NCBI RefSeq assembly: GCF_002078875.1
Contig: NC_034421.1
Location: 14,713,218-14,777,217 of the forward strand
Direction: 5' to 3'
Length of the DNA stretch: 64,000 nucleotides
From: Numida meleagris
Lineage: Eukaryota; Chordata; Aves; Galliformes; Numididae
Part shown: one piece after another, positions 14,501-26,700 of the stretch
Position numbering within the stretch: position 1 is the first letter of the stretch
Layout of the letters: each line of letters opens with the position of its first letter
Program-made: the position numbers and the translations under genes
The notes under the pieces: model-generated
Told to the model about the DNA's origin: nothing
What the model saw: the letters and a program-made list of their open reading frames with translations, nothing else
Databases searched by the model: none

Positions 14501-15937
14501 ATGTAATTGCAAGTATATCACCGACTTCCTTTTCTCAAGCCAGAACTCCCTAGCAAATGTTTTATTTCACAGGATGTTTAAAAAAAAAAAAAAAGTCTTG
14601 ACTTGCAACAAAAACTGAAAACCGTGGTCCCCAAAATTATTGCATCTGACTACTTGGATTTTCTGCGTAGGACAGTTTTTCTGACGTTGATCAGACTTTT
14701 ACCACCTTGCCATGCTTGCCAGTGCAGTCACATGCAAGCACACACTTTAGGAAATAGTCTGCAGGGATTGCGCAGCACCAGAAACAGCAGGGCCCTCACC
14801 TGCAGCTAATACCATTTAGGGATATAGTAGTGCCAACCACAGTAATTAAACGTGGGTGTAATTTAGCGTGAAGACTCTTTTAATTTGACTTTGTCTAACA
14901 GAAGAGCAAGAGGAGAGCTACATCAGCAGCTGAGCTGTCGGTCTGTGGCTGGTGGGATGCGGGTTTCATCGCCAGCCTCAAGGATGTCACCCGTGCCTGA
15001 GTTCAGCCCACTCCATGCACCCAACACCCAAGCACTGCTGTCCCCCTGGGGATAATCACTTATGTTTTGGATGTACCATGGAGGATGCCCCAGCAGCAGA
15101 CTAAGGAATAACAATGAAGTAAGAACATTTCTTTTTTCTTTTTTTTTCCCCCAAACCAGATTGTAGGGATGCCTGCATCTGTAGCAGTGGCTGGCTGAGC
15201 CACGGCTGGTGCCTCTCACCACGGGAGGCAGACGTTTTGCTCATACTTAGACAGGCAATTTCTGGGAAGCAGACTGAAACAAAGGCACCTGAGATTGCAG
15301 GGAAATGGAGCCACTTCTTATGTCACAATTAGCTAAAAGCAACGAAAGCACCCGTGTCCCAAAGTGATCTCTTCCTACCTTGTGGACTCCAAGAGGAGCT
15401 CCTATCTTTCCATGTGTTCAAAGGTGTGCTTGGAAATTATGATTTTATATACGTATATATGCCCCAAATTGAAAAATAGAAGCCAATTAGCAATCAAAAA
15501 GAATGTTGTCACAAATTGCCCAATTTGGATGCGCTCTGCAATCCCAGACTCTCCACTGCAAAACAACTCATTTGGGAGATTTTTGCCAGCACAATTCTTA
15601 CCCTTGCTCTTCTAATTAATAAGATGGTGGCCCTGCGGCTTGATTCTGTTTTTCTGTTGTAGTCAAACTGTTTGAAAATGTGCTAATGATTCATTCTTCC
15701 CTCAATTAGGTGCAGCAGTCAGGCTCTTTTCTACACTCCTGCAAAGTTTGCTGTGAAGGGGGGCAATGCAAGCACAGTAACAAGTTGCAGATCCACACCG
15801 AAAATCAATGGCTGTTAGTTGGCAAAGTACGTTTGGGGATCTTGACATGTATTTAATTCTTGTCATTATCTGTCTGCAGGAGATGAAGGACACAAGGGAG
15901 AGCTGTTTCCTTCCTTCTGTTGAGATCTTGTAGGGTA
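11506..15937. other. Intergenic, nothing recognised
   Basis: No exon series or RNA gene is recognisable. There is a short (CA)n tract near 12375 and an A-tract near 14580. The 146-codon open frame around 14045-14485 has no recognised domain and overlaps other frames, so I do not call it a gene. Confidence 0.45.
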
Positions 15938-16395
15938 TGTCCAGGTGGAGGCCGGTCACGTGGGGTGTCCCCCAGGGGTCCCTCTTGGGACTGGTGCTCT
16001 TCAACTTCTTTATCGATGAAACAGACAGTGGGATCGAGCGCACCCTCAGCATTTTGCTGATGACACAACAAGAGAGGGTCAGCATCCAGGGAGACCTGTA
16101 CAGGCTCAAGAAGTGGGCACATGAGAACCTAATTTGGTTCAACAAGGCCCAGTGCGGGGTGTTGTACTTGGGTCAGGACAATCCCAGATGCGTGCAGACC
16201 GGGAGAAGAACTCAGGGAGAGCAGCCCTGCAGAGAAGGACGTGGGGGTTCAGGTGGCTGAGGAGCTGGACATGAGGCAGCAGTGTGTGCTCGCAGCCCGG
16301 AAGGCCGACTGCATCCTGGGCTGCATCAGCAGAGGGGGGCAGCGGGCAGGGAGGGGATTGTCCCCTTCTGCTCTGCCCTCAGGAGCCCGTATTTA
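15938..16395 (+). mobile_element. CR1 LINE ORF2 (reverse transcriptase) remnant
   Basis: The + strand carries a broken piece of CR1 reverse transcriptase. Recognisable blocks are 'GVPQGSLLGLVLFNFFID', then after a gap 'LKKWAHENL', then '[17 protein letters not shown]' in another frame. The catalytic box reads F-A-D-D at 16053-16064, but in a different frame from the preceding block, so a frameshift separates them. Part of the region after FADD is also deleted. The element is truncated at both ends and cannot be active. Confidence 0.85.
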
Positions 16396-19300
16396 AAATC
16401 CAGGTCTCTAAGGATCTGCCTTCAAGTGTAATGAGAGGCACCATAAATTCCTGGCATCACAAGACTCAGAGAAAAGAGTTTTCATTGTGGATGTGCACAA
16501 ATCAGTTCTTTGCTGAAGTGGAGTCTGAAAGGTGACCAACGTTGTAGGACTTGTGCTTGCAGTGCCCTGGGGCTTGCATTTGCAAGCAGGGCGGCTGCAC
16601 CTTTGCTAGCCTCCTTGCTGCCACAGTGATGACAGGGCTCAGACTGCCTGGGTGTGCTTAATTCCCAGTAGAGATGGGTTTGCTGTAATAAGACAAATGC
16701 AAATCCTGTTGACTAGGATGCAGAAAAGAATAGCAACCCCTCCACCCCCGTAGGGTTAGCATTGGCAAGTTTTTAGAGAGGGCTTTGTTGCAGGAAAAAG
16801 GATTAATTCTGCTTACGGGGAGCAACCCGCAACCCCGCACAACTCTTCAGAGCCCTCATCTCAGGCTGACCGGAGGGAGAGATGCTTGGGTAGACGTCAC
16901 AACACTGAGTCACAGTGCAGAGGGTTTGCAGTTAGAACAGCGAAAGAGCTCTTTCCTTTCCTCTGTTCTAAAGCAGCAGCTTTGTTTCTGTAGGAGGTCA
17001 TGGATTACAAGAAAGGAAACACTGACACAGAAAGCTGCCAAGTACTTGCACTATCCTACAGCTTGTCTCCTTCACACTCTGCATGAGTGTTTCTCAAGGG
17101 CTTATTCCTCCATAACATGCCTTGCCTGTGCCAATGCTACCTCAATAACCGTCCATTCACCACATCCAAACAGGGATGGCCCTGCCCAGCCATGAGCTGG
17201 CTCTGTCCCAGCCCTGCAAGACCCCAGCTCTTGCGGTGCCCAGACCCATTCTGATATTCCGATGCCGTGTCCCCTCGAGGACGAGCACCCTGCACCCAGG
17301 GCTCTGGGCTGGCCCGCCCGTGTGTCCCCCTCCTGCACCTCCTTTTGTTCCTCAAGCTCTTGTGTTGCCTCCGGCTTTGCAAAGTCTGGAAAATATCTGT
17401 TTTATGGCTTCCTTCTTTCCAGATCTAGCCCTCCAGAATCGCTGTCGTTTATCTCCCTGCATCATCAACTCCCCACCCACTTCAAATTCAATTGAAAGCA
17501 CATTTTCTCCCTTGCCTGTGGTTCTTAAATTATATACTCAGCTCATTTCAAAATATCAATTCAGAAACTTGGCGAGGTGATTATTAATAACAGCTCTGTT
17601 CTCCTCCAGAGGAGAAATAACTAGAAATATGTGAAATGTGTACACAGTTGTCATTCTCACTCTCCTCTTTTGCCAAACACTACTCTCTTTACAGGAAATA
17701 AAAACAACCCTACACCCAGCATTAAGTGCCTGACCATGTAATCAGTGAGGCACCACGCAGAAGTAAGGCCATATTCTTTTACATGTCCTGAAACTCAGGG
17801 TGTTTGCCACCCTCTGCCATGAATTAGAGCTTGGCAGTATGTAGCTCTGCAGCATGTATAGGGCTAGACCTCGTACGCAGCAATCTGGAGCCCAGCTGGG
17901 CCTGGGTGGTCTCTTCATTCACTTGTGTGCAGCAGCACACGATAGACATAAATATGCTTAATTAGTCACGGCAAATTGTGGTTCAGCTATAAGGCTTTTT
18001 CCCCGGGGTTCCCATGGAAGGTGGGCCAGGGCTCCGCGGGGACCAGCGCTGCTGGCAGCATGGAGCTGCGGTCTGGCTTGCAAGCTGAGCTGGTAACTGC
18101 TTAGGCAAGCCTTTTATTTCCTTTCCTCTTTTTCTTTGTTTAACTGTGATTATTAAACATGTGGCAGAGCACTGGAGACTGTTCCATGGCCCAAGAAGCC
18201 ACAGCATGTGTAGAGAAGAAGTTCTGGGGTCTCTCCCAACATAAACCCATATGTCTGTATAAAATAAGCCACGGGGTGTCCGTGTGCTTCCAGCTCCCAG
18301 GTAGGCTGTGCCCTGGGAGAGGTGAAGCCACGGCCTTCCCACTGGTGTTTGGAGGCTTGCAGGGCGACGTGCCAGCACACAGCACAGCCCCAGCACAGCA
18401 CCTCAGCCCCCAGGCACTGCATGCTGCCAAGCGTCAGCACCAAGCTCCCTGAGACCATTGTGTTGTTGTTGTTTTTTTAATGCAAAGATATAAAATTGGA
18501 TGTCATATTAGCATGAGCCTCTGGAGTAGAAAGGATGGTCACAGCAAGAGCTTTGGGTTCTGAATTATTTATAACACACCTCCTTTGGCTTCCTAATCCA
18601 GTGTCAGGGCTGCATTGCCCATCCATTGTGGGTGGATGGTGGAGGGACCGGCAGCCACACAGCATGGTCACCTGCTAACCAGCCGTTGTTAAACCTCAGC
18701 CCTCTGCTTTGGGAAAATTAAGCCCACTGCAGGCCTCTTTTGCCAGGTTATTTGTTGTTAAAAGCTATGTTCACTCTGCCTCTGGACAGGCATGAATTGT
18801 GATTATTGCTGCATTAACCTGCTTCATGCAAACAGCCTCATTCCGCTCATTTGTAAGCACAGGGAAGGCAGTGAGATTGTGCACAGCAGTACGGTAACAT
18901 GAAGATCTTCTGCTCCTAAAATATGTATAGAATCATAGAATATCATGTTAGTGCACTCCTTCTTGGGTTAGGACTTCTGCACTGAGATGTCCTCGGATTT
19001 GGAAAGAAAACTGAAAGCCGAAGGTCCGATGCACCATTATATGGATTTAATGCCACCTCGTGGTTGTTTTATCTCCTAATGTGAAAGAGGAGGTTTTGAC
19101 CCTGGATGCTTCTTAAGAGTGTTCCTCATGAAAGATGACTACTGTTTGGAGAAAGGATGAAGATATTACAGATATCCTGCTCTGCCCTTGCCCTTCACTG
19201 CAGAGTCACTGCACTGTCACCCCACTGAATTGTTAGCAGGTATCAGTATAATCTAAAAACATTCCCCAAACTGGGATTTCAAATAATGCTCATTAACACG

Positions 19301-22300
19301 ATGCTGAAACACCAGCAGTGGGCATTAAAGAATATGCTGGGATGATCTGACTTAAAACTTTAGCCACGGTTATCTCAGTGTCAAAGGACCTCAGATAAAT
19401 GCTCTCCCCATTTTGCAGCTAGTTCTGTAGATTTGGAGAAGCTCTTTCTTCCACTGGAGAGCAACTTTCACCTCCAGCCCAGCAGTTATATGGCATTACC
19501 AGTGCAATAAAGAACTGAGTTACACCACACTCCTAAAAGGAGGACAGGAGAAATTACAAAGTCTGCTATCACTATTTCAACTCTTGGGTTCTTTCAAGAG
19601 AAAATTGGTTCTTCTATCCTCTCAATAATTTAGTCTACAGCAGAGGATGGTATTCGCCAGAAGAATTCACAGAGCATTTCAGCCTCTCATCCAGCAAATG
19701 GCCTGTGTTGTTGCTTTTGTTTGTCCCTTGAACTGTGGAAGTGATACCACTTTATATCTGATGAAACACATTCTTTAGATATTAGAATATAAAAGTACCA
19801 TGTTTATTGAGTGAGCGATCGGGGACTATGTAAAAATTGTAGCCAAATGACTCCCGGTCGTACACTTCTTTCCTAGCCTCAGGCATCCTCATATCAAAAT
19901 GGCAGCACATCAATCCCTGCAGAAAAGCCAGATCCTGAAGACAGCATAGCTGTGATGCTGCTGTGATGCTGCTGCATCAGAGCTAATTAGCCCTGGAAAC
20001 TTAGGTTTCCACTTGGCTAATTAGTTTCCACGTAACATGACAATACCACATTCATTTTATTTTCAGTTTTGGAACTATGTTGGACAGTGTTTGTCTCCAG
20101 GGAGGAACCTCTGCAAACCACAGCACTCTACTGTGCAAGGTACACATACGCTTGTTTAGTGTAAATCTAATTGAAAGTGCTGTTGCAACGGCATATAGCA
20201 CAATCTTTAGAGCCCAGTTGCTTGTCCACAACAAGCAGAACACAGTCTGTATATCTAAATTAATTGGCTGGTTAATTTGTTTGTTAGATGGGGTACTACG
20301 TTCAGATTTGTTGATATCACTTTCTGATAAGATCTACTTGACTGAAATTTGTCGTCTTTCTCTTTCCTCAAAATCTGCATACTGATTCTGATCATAATCC
20401 ATGTACACATTAGGCTAAAAGGCCTTTAACAAATGACCATCTGAGAGTCTCTTTCCTTCAAAGAAAACTGTCCCCCAGCCTGACAGACCTTGCCTTGGAA
20501 ATAAAGCTGTTTTGTAGGGGGAATGTAGCTGTTGACCAAGCACACACTGTCCAGATGCCTTGGTCTCAGATCTTTGAATCTCTCCTCATGAGAAGGAACA
20601 ACACCGTGACTGAAGCTTGAGTTAGCGAGGCAGCATCTCTTGCCCCCAGAAGAATCACAAGTTTGGTAGTACAGTGAGTAACTTCTGCTGAGTTTTATTT
20701 AAATCACAGCAACTGAGGCAAATAAAAGGCCTTCGCTCTGTTTAGCTTCATTTCCACAGCCAACAGATGTGAAGGGAGGAAAGAGGCATTCCGATTTTGG
20801 AGAAACACAGTCTTCTCTCTGCTGTTTAGTGGAGAAAGAGACACGACAAACAAGGGAAATTCAGCTCAGGCGCCAGTGATTAACACAGATGAATCAACCT
20901 TCTTCCTTTTTGGGGAGCGACTCCTGTCTGTTTTGTGCCTTTCCGAGGAGCACAGAAGTGTGAAAGATGGCACATCCAAGCTGGCCCTCTCCCATCCCAA
21001 CCTGCCGGCTCTGGCTAGAGCTTGCCGACACCACAGGGTTTTGGAGCTCTTACCAGATGGCCGTGTTTAAACCACATGAATGCCTCCGCACGCTGGTCTG
21101 CCTCTCATTTTCTGTATCAGGGATAAATCCATCTGGATGTTCTGCCACCAGACTCCAGAGAGGACAAACCAGGACAAAGTTCATTGCCACTGAAAATCTC
21201 AACTATAAATATCACTTTCACAGAAAAGACAGAATATTACTTGGACTAATTTATCTTACTAGATGTCCTTCATCTTCACAGACCTGCTATAAACCCTGCA
21301 GTTGACATCCACAGATATCATTAACTTCATTTCGGTTTGAGTCAGGCCCATTCAAGGCTGGCGTTGTTGTTCCAATAAATGAGCGATGCATTTTCAGTAA
21401 CAAGCACTGGAAGAATGGTATCTTTGGGCTTTCGGCAGCCAGTCATCCCTTTAGCTGTAGCTTCTGTGGGGCCAATTCACTGGTTTGGGTGTCAGCCCTG
21501 CCCAGAGCACCGCTGCTGCTGCCCTGCCCCACACCTTTCTTGTACCTACAGTCACAGTCTTCCAGTTCCCGATATCACATTGCCAGCTCCCACTTCTCTG
21601 TGCCCACCTGGATTTCTGATGCACCCCACCACCTTCGTGGCCTGCATCCTCTGCTTCTGCAGCTTCTGGAAAGAATGGGATCTACCTGGGGAACCCCGTG
21701 CACTGTGGATCACCTATGAATCAAGGAGCTTCTCCTGATGGTATTTTAGCTCTCCGCAGGGAGCTGGTTATTCATGTTTTGTTTGCTAGTTCAACTTATA
21801 TTTAGTTGACAGAAACAGCTGTGAGGGGGAGAATAAACAAGGAACAAAAGCCAACAGTACAATTAACATTTCAACTCAAAGCACTTCCCAGTTAAAGAAG
21901 TTAAATATTCCTTCAGATCTGGATACTTTTCCATGTCAGCAGCTGCTGCACGCCCCAGGGAGGTTACGCAGCTTTGTGGGTGGGAGTGGAGATGGACCTG
22001 CATGGGAGGACGCCTTCCCAGCAGCCCGTGTGATCGCACAGAGGCTCACACCGCATGGCACATCTGTTGTGCCCCGCGACGCGCAGGACCGGGGGCCAAC
22101 ACAAAGGGCTCCTGTCCCAGTGTGGTGACAGCGTGTTGTATGGACGAAAAATGCTGGTAAAATCGATAAATAAAACTTGCGCACACACTACTAGGAAGAA
22201 AGCGCAGCCATGCTGGGATTGTTTGTTGAACGTACGCAATGTCGGGAGAGGCTCCAACCACGACAAATCGTGGACACTTCATGTCCCACAAAACCACTGC

Positions 22301-22480
22301 TGCTGTTTTCCCAACGCCTCACAAGGGCTGTGGGTGAGCTAAAGCACTGAGTGACGTTCCCCATGTTGTTTTGTTTGCCCAATGGCCATTTCAAAGCTCC
22401 CTTTCTCTCTCTCTGCTCTTTGTGTTCTTCGCACCTGGGCTTTCCTCTGAGCCCTAGGCCCAGGCTCGCACTTTGACTCC
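16396..22480. other. Intergenic, AT-richer unique DNA upstream of CCNF
   Basis: No supported exons were found. The stretch at about 17.5-21 kb is AT-richer than its flanks and contains few recognisable repeats, which would be compatible with conserved non-coding sequence, but I cannot test conservation here. A small CR1 tail lies at 18929. Confidence 0.4.
18929..18955 (-). repeat. CR1 3'-tail scrap
   Basis: The sequence 'AGAATCATAGAATATCATG' is a decayed copy of the reverse-complement CR1 terminal octamers. Little flanking CR1 body remains. Confidence 0.5.
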
Positions 22481-23760
22481 TGACTGCCCTCCACATCCTC
22501 CCACCCCACACAGGGCCGCGGCAGCGCGGGCGCAGCACCCAGCAGCACCGCCCTGCCTCCTCCCCCTGGTGGGCAAGCCCTCACTGCAGCTCTCGCACCG
22601 CCGCTGAAACCCTCAGGCCCTGGATACTCAGGGGATCTAAATTAGGTGGAAATAAGAAATAAAACGTCAGTGCTTTGTGCGGCGCAGCACTCAGAAGTGG
22701 GATAGCAGCGAAGAAAACGGGCGCGCAACCGGCGCTGCCGCCACAGCAACACCGCCCGCTCTCGCGGCCGGGGGGGGAAGGGAGGGCGGGTAAAATGGGG
22801 GGGGAGGTTGGGTCTTGCTCCGTACGCATGCGCCGTAGCCGCCGTACCCGTGAACCGCCAACTGCCCCAATTCGAATTCGCATCCTCGCCGTCCAATCGC
22901 AGCCCGCGGGGCGGGGCCGGCCCCACCTCCCGTCAGCCTGCCGGCCAATCACGCGGCCTGCTGTGTTTAAAAAAAAAGTGCGCGCGGCCGGTAGGCGTCG
23001 CTGAGAGGTCTGGGCCCGCGGCGGAGGGGCGGAGCTCCGGCAGCCCCGCGGAGCGCCCGGCTGGGGGCGGAGTCAGCAGCGTCAGCCTCGCGCTCCTTCC
23101 CTGACCCTCACTGAGCGCCCAGGGGGCGCGGTCTCGTGCGGTTCTCCCCGCCCCTCGCGGATCCTCTCCGTCGGAGCCGGTCCGGGCGCGACTGTCCCTG
23201 CGTGTGCTCGGTCCGCGAGAAGCGCCGCGATGAAGGCGGGCGGTGAGTGCGGGCCGCGCGGCGCTCCTTCCTTCCTCCCTCCCTTCCCTCGGGCCCTGGG
23301 CTCCGCGCGGGTCCCTGTGAGCGGGCTCTGCGGGCGGCACGGGGGGACGCGGCGGGAGCTCGGATGGCGGCGGGCGGGGGTGGTCGCGGCGCTGGGCGGT
23401 TCGCTCCGAGCCGGCGGGCCCCGAGCCCCGGCTGGCGGAGACGCGGCGGTGCCCGCTCCGTGCCGGCTGCCGCCGCTCCCCGCGGCTGCTCCCGCCTCGA
23501 AAGAGAAGCGCGGCCCGGCGTTCAACGGCTCCGCTGGAAGGGTGAAGCGAGGAGAAGCGCGGCGGGGCGATATTTGCCTCGTACGAGCTCTCCGTTCCCC
23601 CCCGGCCGATCCGCTCCCGCTGTGGAAGCAGCCGTTGGAGCCGCACCGCGGCCCGGTGCCCCTCGCCCCGCCGAGTCCGTGCGCTTCGTACCTGGTTCCT
23701 CCCCGCTGAGAGCAGCGGGCGCTGGGCGCGTTATCCCGGGGGTTTGGCTCTGCTGTTTCC
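22480..23760 (+). promoter_or_regulatory. CCNF: CpG island / CCNF promoter
   Basis: A dense CpG stretch with GC boxes spans the CCNF first exon. Visible motifs upstream of the probable start site are an NRF1-like GCATGCGC at 22826-22833, a TTCGAA CHR-type hexamer at 22871-22876, a CCAAT box at 22893-22897, another at 22945-22949, and TTTAAA at 22966-22971. CCAAT plus CHR-type elements are typical of G2/M genes controlled by NF-Y and the DREAM/MuvB complexes, which fits cyclin F. The transcription start is inferred to lie near 22.99 kb, giving a 5'UTR of roughly 230 bases. No TATA box is obvious. Confidence 0.75.
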
Positions 23761-26700
23761 GTCAAAAGCATAAATCTTCCACCTGGAAGCGAGCCGGTGG
23801 AAATAGGGTCAGCACGAGTGCGTGCAGCGTGGTGCGGGGCTCCGGTGGAGTCTGCCTTTCATTCGGCTGAAGGAAAAATAAACCCGCTAATAAATTTCCC
23901 AGGTGTAATCTCTTCGCTTAGGTCTTGATTTCATAGAACATCCCCAGTTGGAGGGGACCCATAAGGATCACGGAGTGCAACTCCTGGCTCCACGCAGCAG
24001 CACCCAAAAATCATCCCGTGCAGCTGAGAGCTCTGTGCTGCCGCTCCTTGAGCTGGGGCAGCTCTGCGCTGCGCTGCGACCGCTGCCCTGGTGGGAGCCT
24101 GCTGCAGCTTCGTGCCATTCCCTCAGCTCCTGCCGCTGGCTGTGTTCTTTGAATACCACCAAGAAGTCATCTGCAGCAAAGACAGGAAACCTTTCAGAGG
24201 TCTTTAACCTCTGGGACTCGGGCTTTCACTTCAGAATTTCTATTTAATTTTTTTTTTTTGAGCCCTTCTGTCTGCAAAGGAAATGTTTGGTGCTTTCTGT
24301 CCCAGGAATGGCCTCTGTTACCTGTGGTCTGCTCTCAGGAGTGCTGCTTGGAGGGGTTCGTTGCTGCTTTTGTAGGAGGCTGATGTTGCAGTGAGCAGGA
24401 TGGGCATCTGCTGCTTGGCCAGGCTCTGAGGGATGCAGTGCGAACAGACATTGGTTTTAGGGAGTCCTCCTGCCCAAGCAGGGTGATTCTTTGCTGCTGC
24501 TCGCAGGCTGGAGGTGGAAGATGCGCTTGATTCCCTCCTAGCAGCTTCCACTCATTTGAATTTCTGACATGTGTTTGTTGAAGTGTGATGGGGTTTGGGG
24601 CTCCCGAGTGTGGGCAGAGCCAGGCTGCTCGCAGCAGCCCTAGCCCTGTGCTGTCCCAACAGATAGAGGAGGTTTCTGTCTTCTGCCAGCAGTACTCGTG
24701 TGTTCTTCTTGGCTTCGCCTCATCTCTTAGACCATTTGCCTCTTTTGGCTAATGCATTGAGGGTAAACTCTCAACTAGGAACAAAGATGTAGGCAGTACC
24801 TTGGTCTGTGAGCACTGCGAGATGATGAAACTGGCACTGAGGGGTCTGATAGGAGCACCTACTGCAGAGAGATGGGCTTTGGACTCGGGTGGCTTAGTGG
24901 GTCTTACCTTCCTAATCTCTCCGGTCACGTTTCAAGGACCGTTATCAATTGATAAGGAAAAGTTGGAGCATGGGGGAGGTACATGAAGTTGCAGCAGTGA
25001 CAGTTTAACTAAACGCAGCCAGATGATGGGGTCAGGGCACAGACGTGCGCAGTGCTGGGCCATCCCTCCTGGGCCCCGTGGTTTAACTGGCTGAACAGAA
25101 CGAGTCACTTCTTCATGGCTTGGTCTTGCAGCGTTCTGTGCTGTGTGCTGAGTTTCTATGGTCAATATGCTTGAAGAAGCGTCCAGCTTAATTAAACACA
25201 CATTCTGTATGCGCCTTTTTTCCCCTTACAGTTCTGTTACTAACCAAGGTGCTGCGTTTTTGTTTTCCAGTGGTTCACTGCCGCTGTTCCAGATGTTTCT
25301 CTTTCCCTTCGAAGCGAAGGATAAGAAAACGGCCCCGAGTCCTGACATTGCTAAGTCTGCCTGAGGATGTTCTGCTCCATGTTCTGAAAGGCCTTCCTGC
25401 TGAGGACATCCTTTCAGTCAGAGCGGTGAGTGCCGGCCCCTCCTGCGGTGTGCTGCCTTCTTCCAGCCCCCGGGAGCTGGAGCTGCACGCAGGAACGCCT
25501 GCATCCGAGGAGACGTGAGGAAAGCCAGGAAACACAGGCAGTAGGGAGATGTTTGCTGTCCGAACAGTTTGATTTCTCACTACTCGAAGCTGAAAAGATT
25601 TGCAGCAGTATTTGTGTGCTTTGTGTGAAGCTCCCATGGGAATTCATTTTCCATTATCATTACAGTTCACTGTGACTGGAAAAGCGAATTTGGTTTGGCA
25701 TCTCTTGCTGTAGTGATGGTTAGACAGAAGAGTTACTATGAACTAAATCAGTTAATTACCTATCAAAATTCGATCATGAACCATCTTTCTATTGGTCCCT
25801 TTCTTTTAATAATTATTGTTTGATGTTCTCCCTCCTACCTTGCAGGTGCACTCCCATCTTAAATACCTCGTGGATAATCACGCTAGTGTTTGGGCATGTG
25901 CAAGTTTTGAAGATGTATGGCCTTCTCCAAAAAATCTGCAGGTGTTTGAAAGGTAAGCTTTAAGCATCAGTATTCCTTTGAAGCTGTAGAGGAGGGCATT
26001 TCATGCTACACATACAATTCTAATCAGTCTTCACTGTAAGTGGAGAATCTGACTGTCCTTATTTGTAGAAGTCTTTGCGTAGAGTGATAAGAGTAGCTGA
26101 CTTTGTGTCTAAGCTGTGAGTAATAACTGCTGTTTCGTTAACTGGAGCAGGGCCTGTGGCATACATGGAAGTTATTACTCTAAGGGCATTACTATTCCAT
26201 GTTTGAACATAACACATTAACTGAAATCTGTTACTGGTGCTTCCATACGAACAAGTAAGTGAGATCAAAGACCACGGTTCTAAGTCTAGGTTGTTTTGCT
26301 CAAACCAATGTACTGAAAAATGAGTAAACTTCAACATTAAAGCATATGCAGTTTGAATGGGTTGTTGTGAATCTGCTTAAAAAGGAGGGAGTGTGTCTTT
26401 TCATCCATCTGATTTGAAGGAGATGAGATGACTTAAGTGTCATGCCAATTGTTCTGTTTCTAACTAAGGTACCTGCTCTGATGCATGAACTATCTTCTTT
26501 CTGAAGGAAGCTGTTATCTGAAAATAGATTTGTGAGGGAGGATCGCAGGGGCTTGAGGCATGTCCTTGAGCATACAAGTACCTAAACCTGCTTTCTTGTG
26601 TTGGGGATGTTGCTTGAGACTGGGAAACAATTCCTGTGCGTTGTCAGATTGTCCTGGACACGGATCTATGAAAGTTTTGCAGCAAGAAAAGCCATGTGAT

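Noticed and set aside
23082..23870. Overlapping 159-237 codon frames on both strands around CCNF exon 1
   Set aside because: The CpG island is stop-poor in all frames, and the products are Arg/Pro/Ala-rich with no family signature. The true coding part here is 13 bases.
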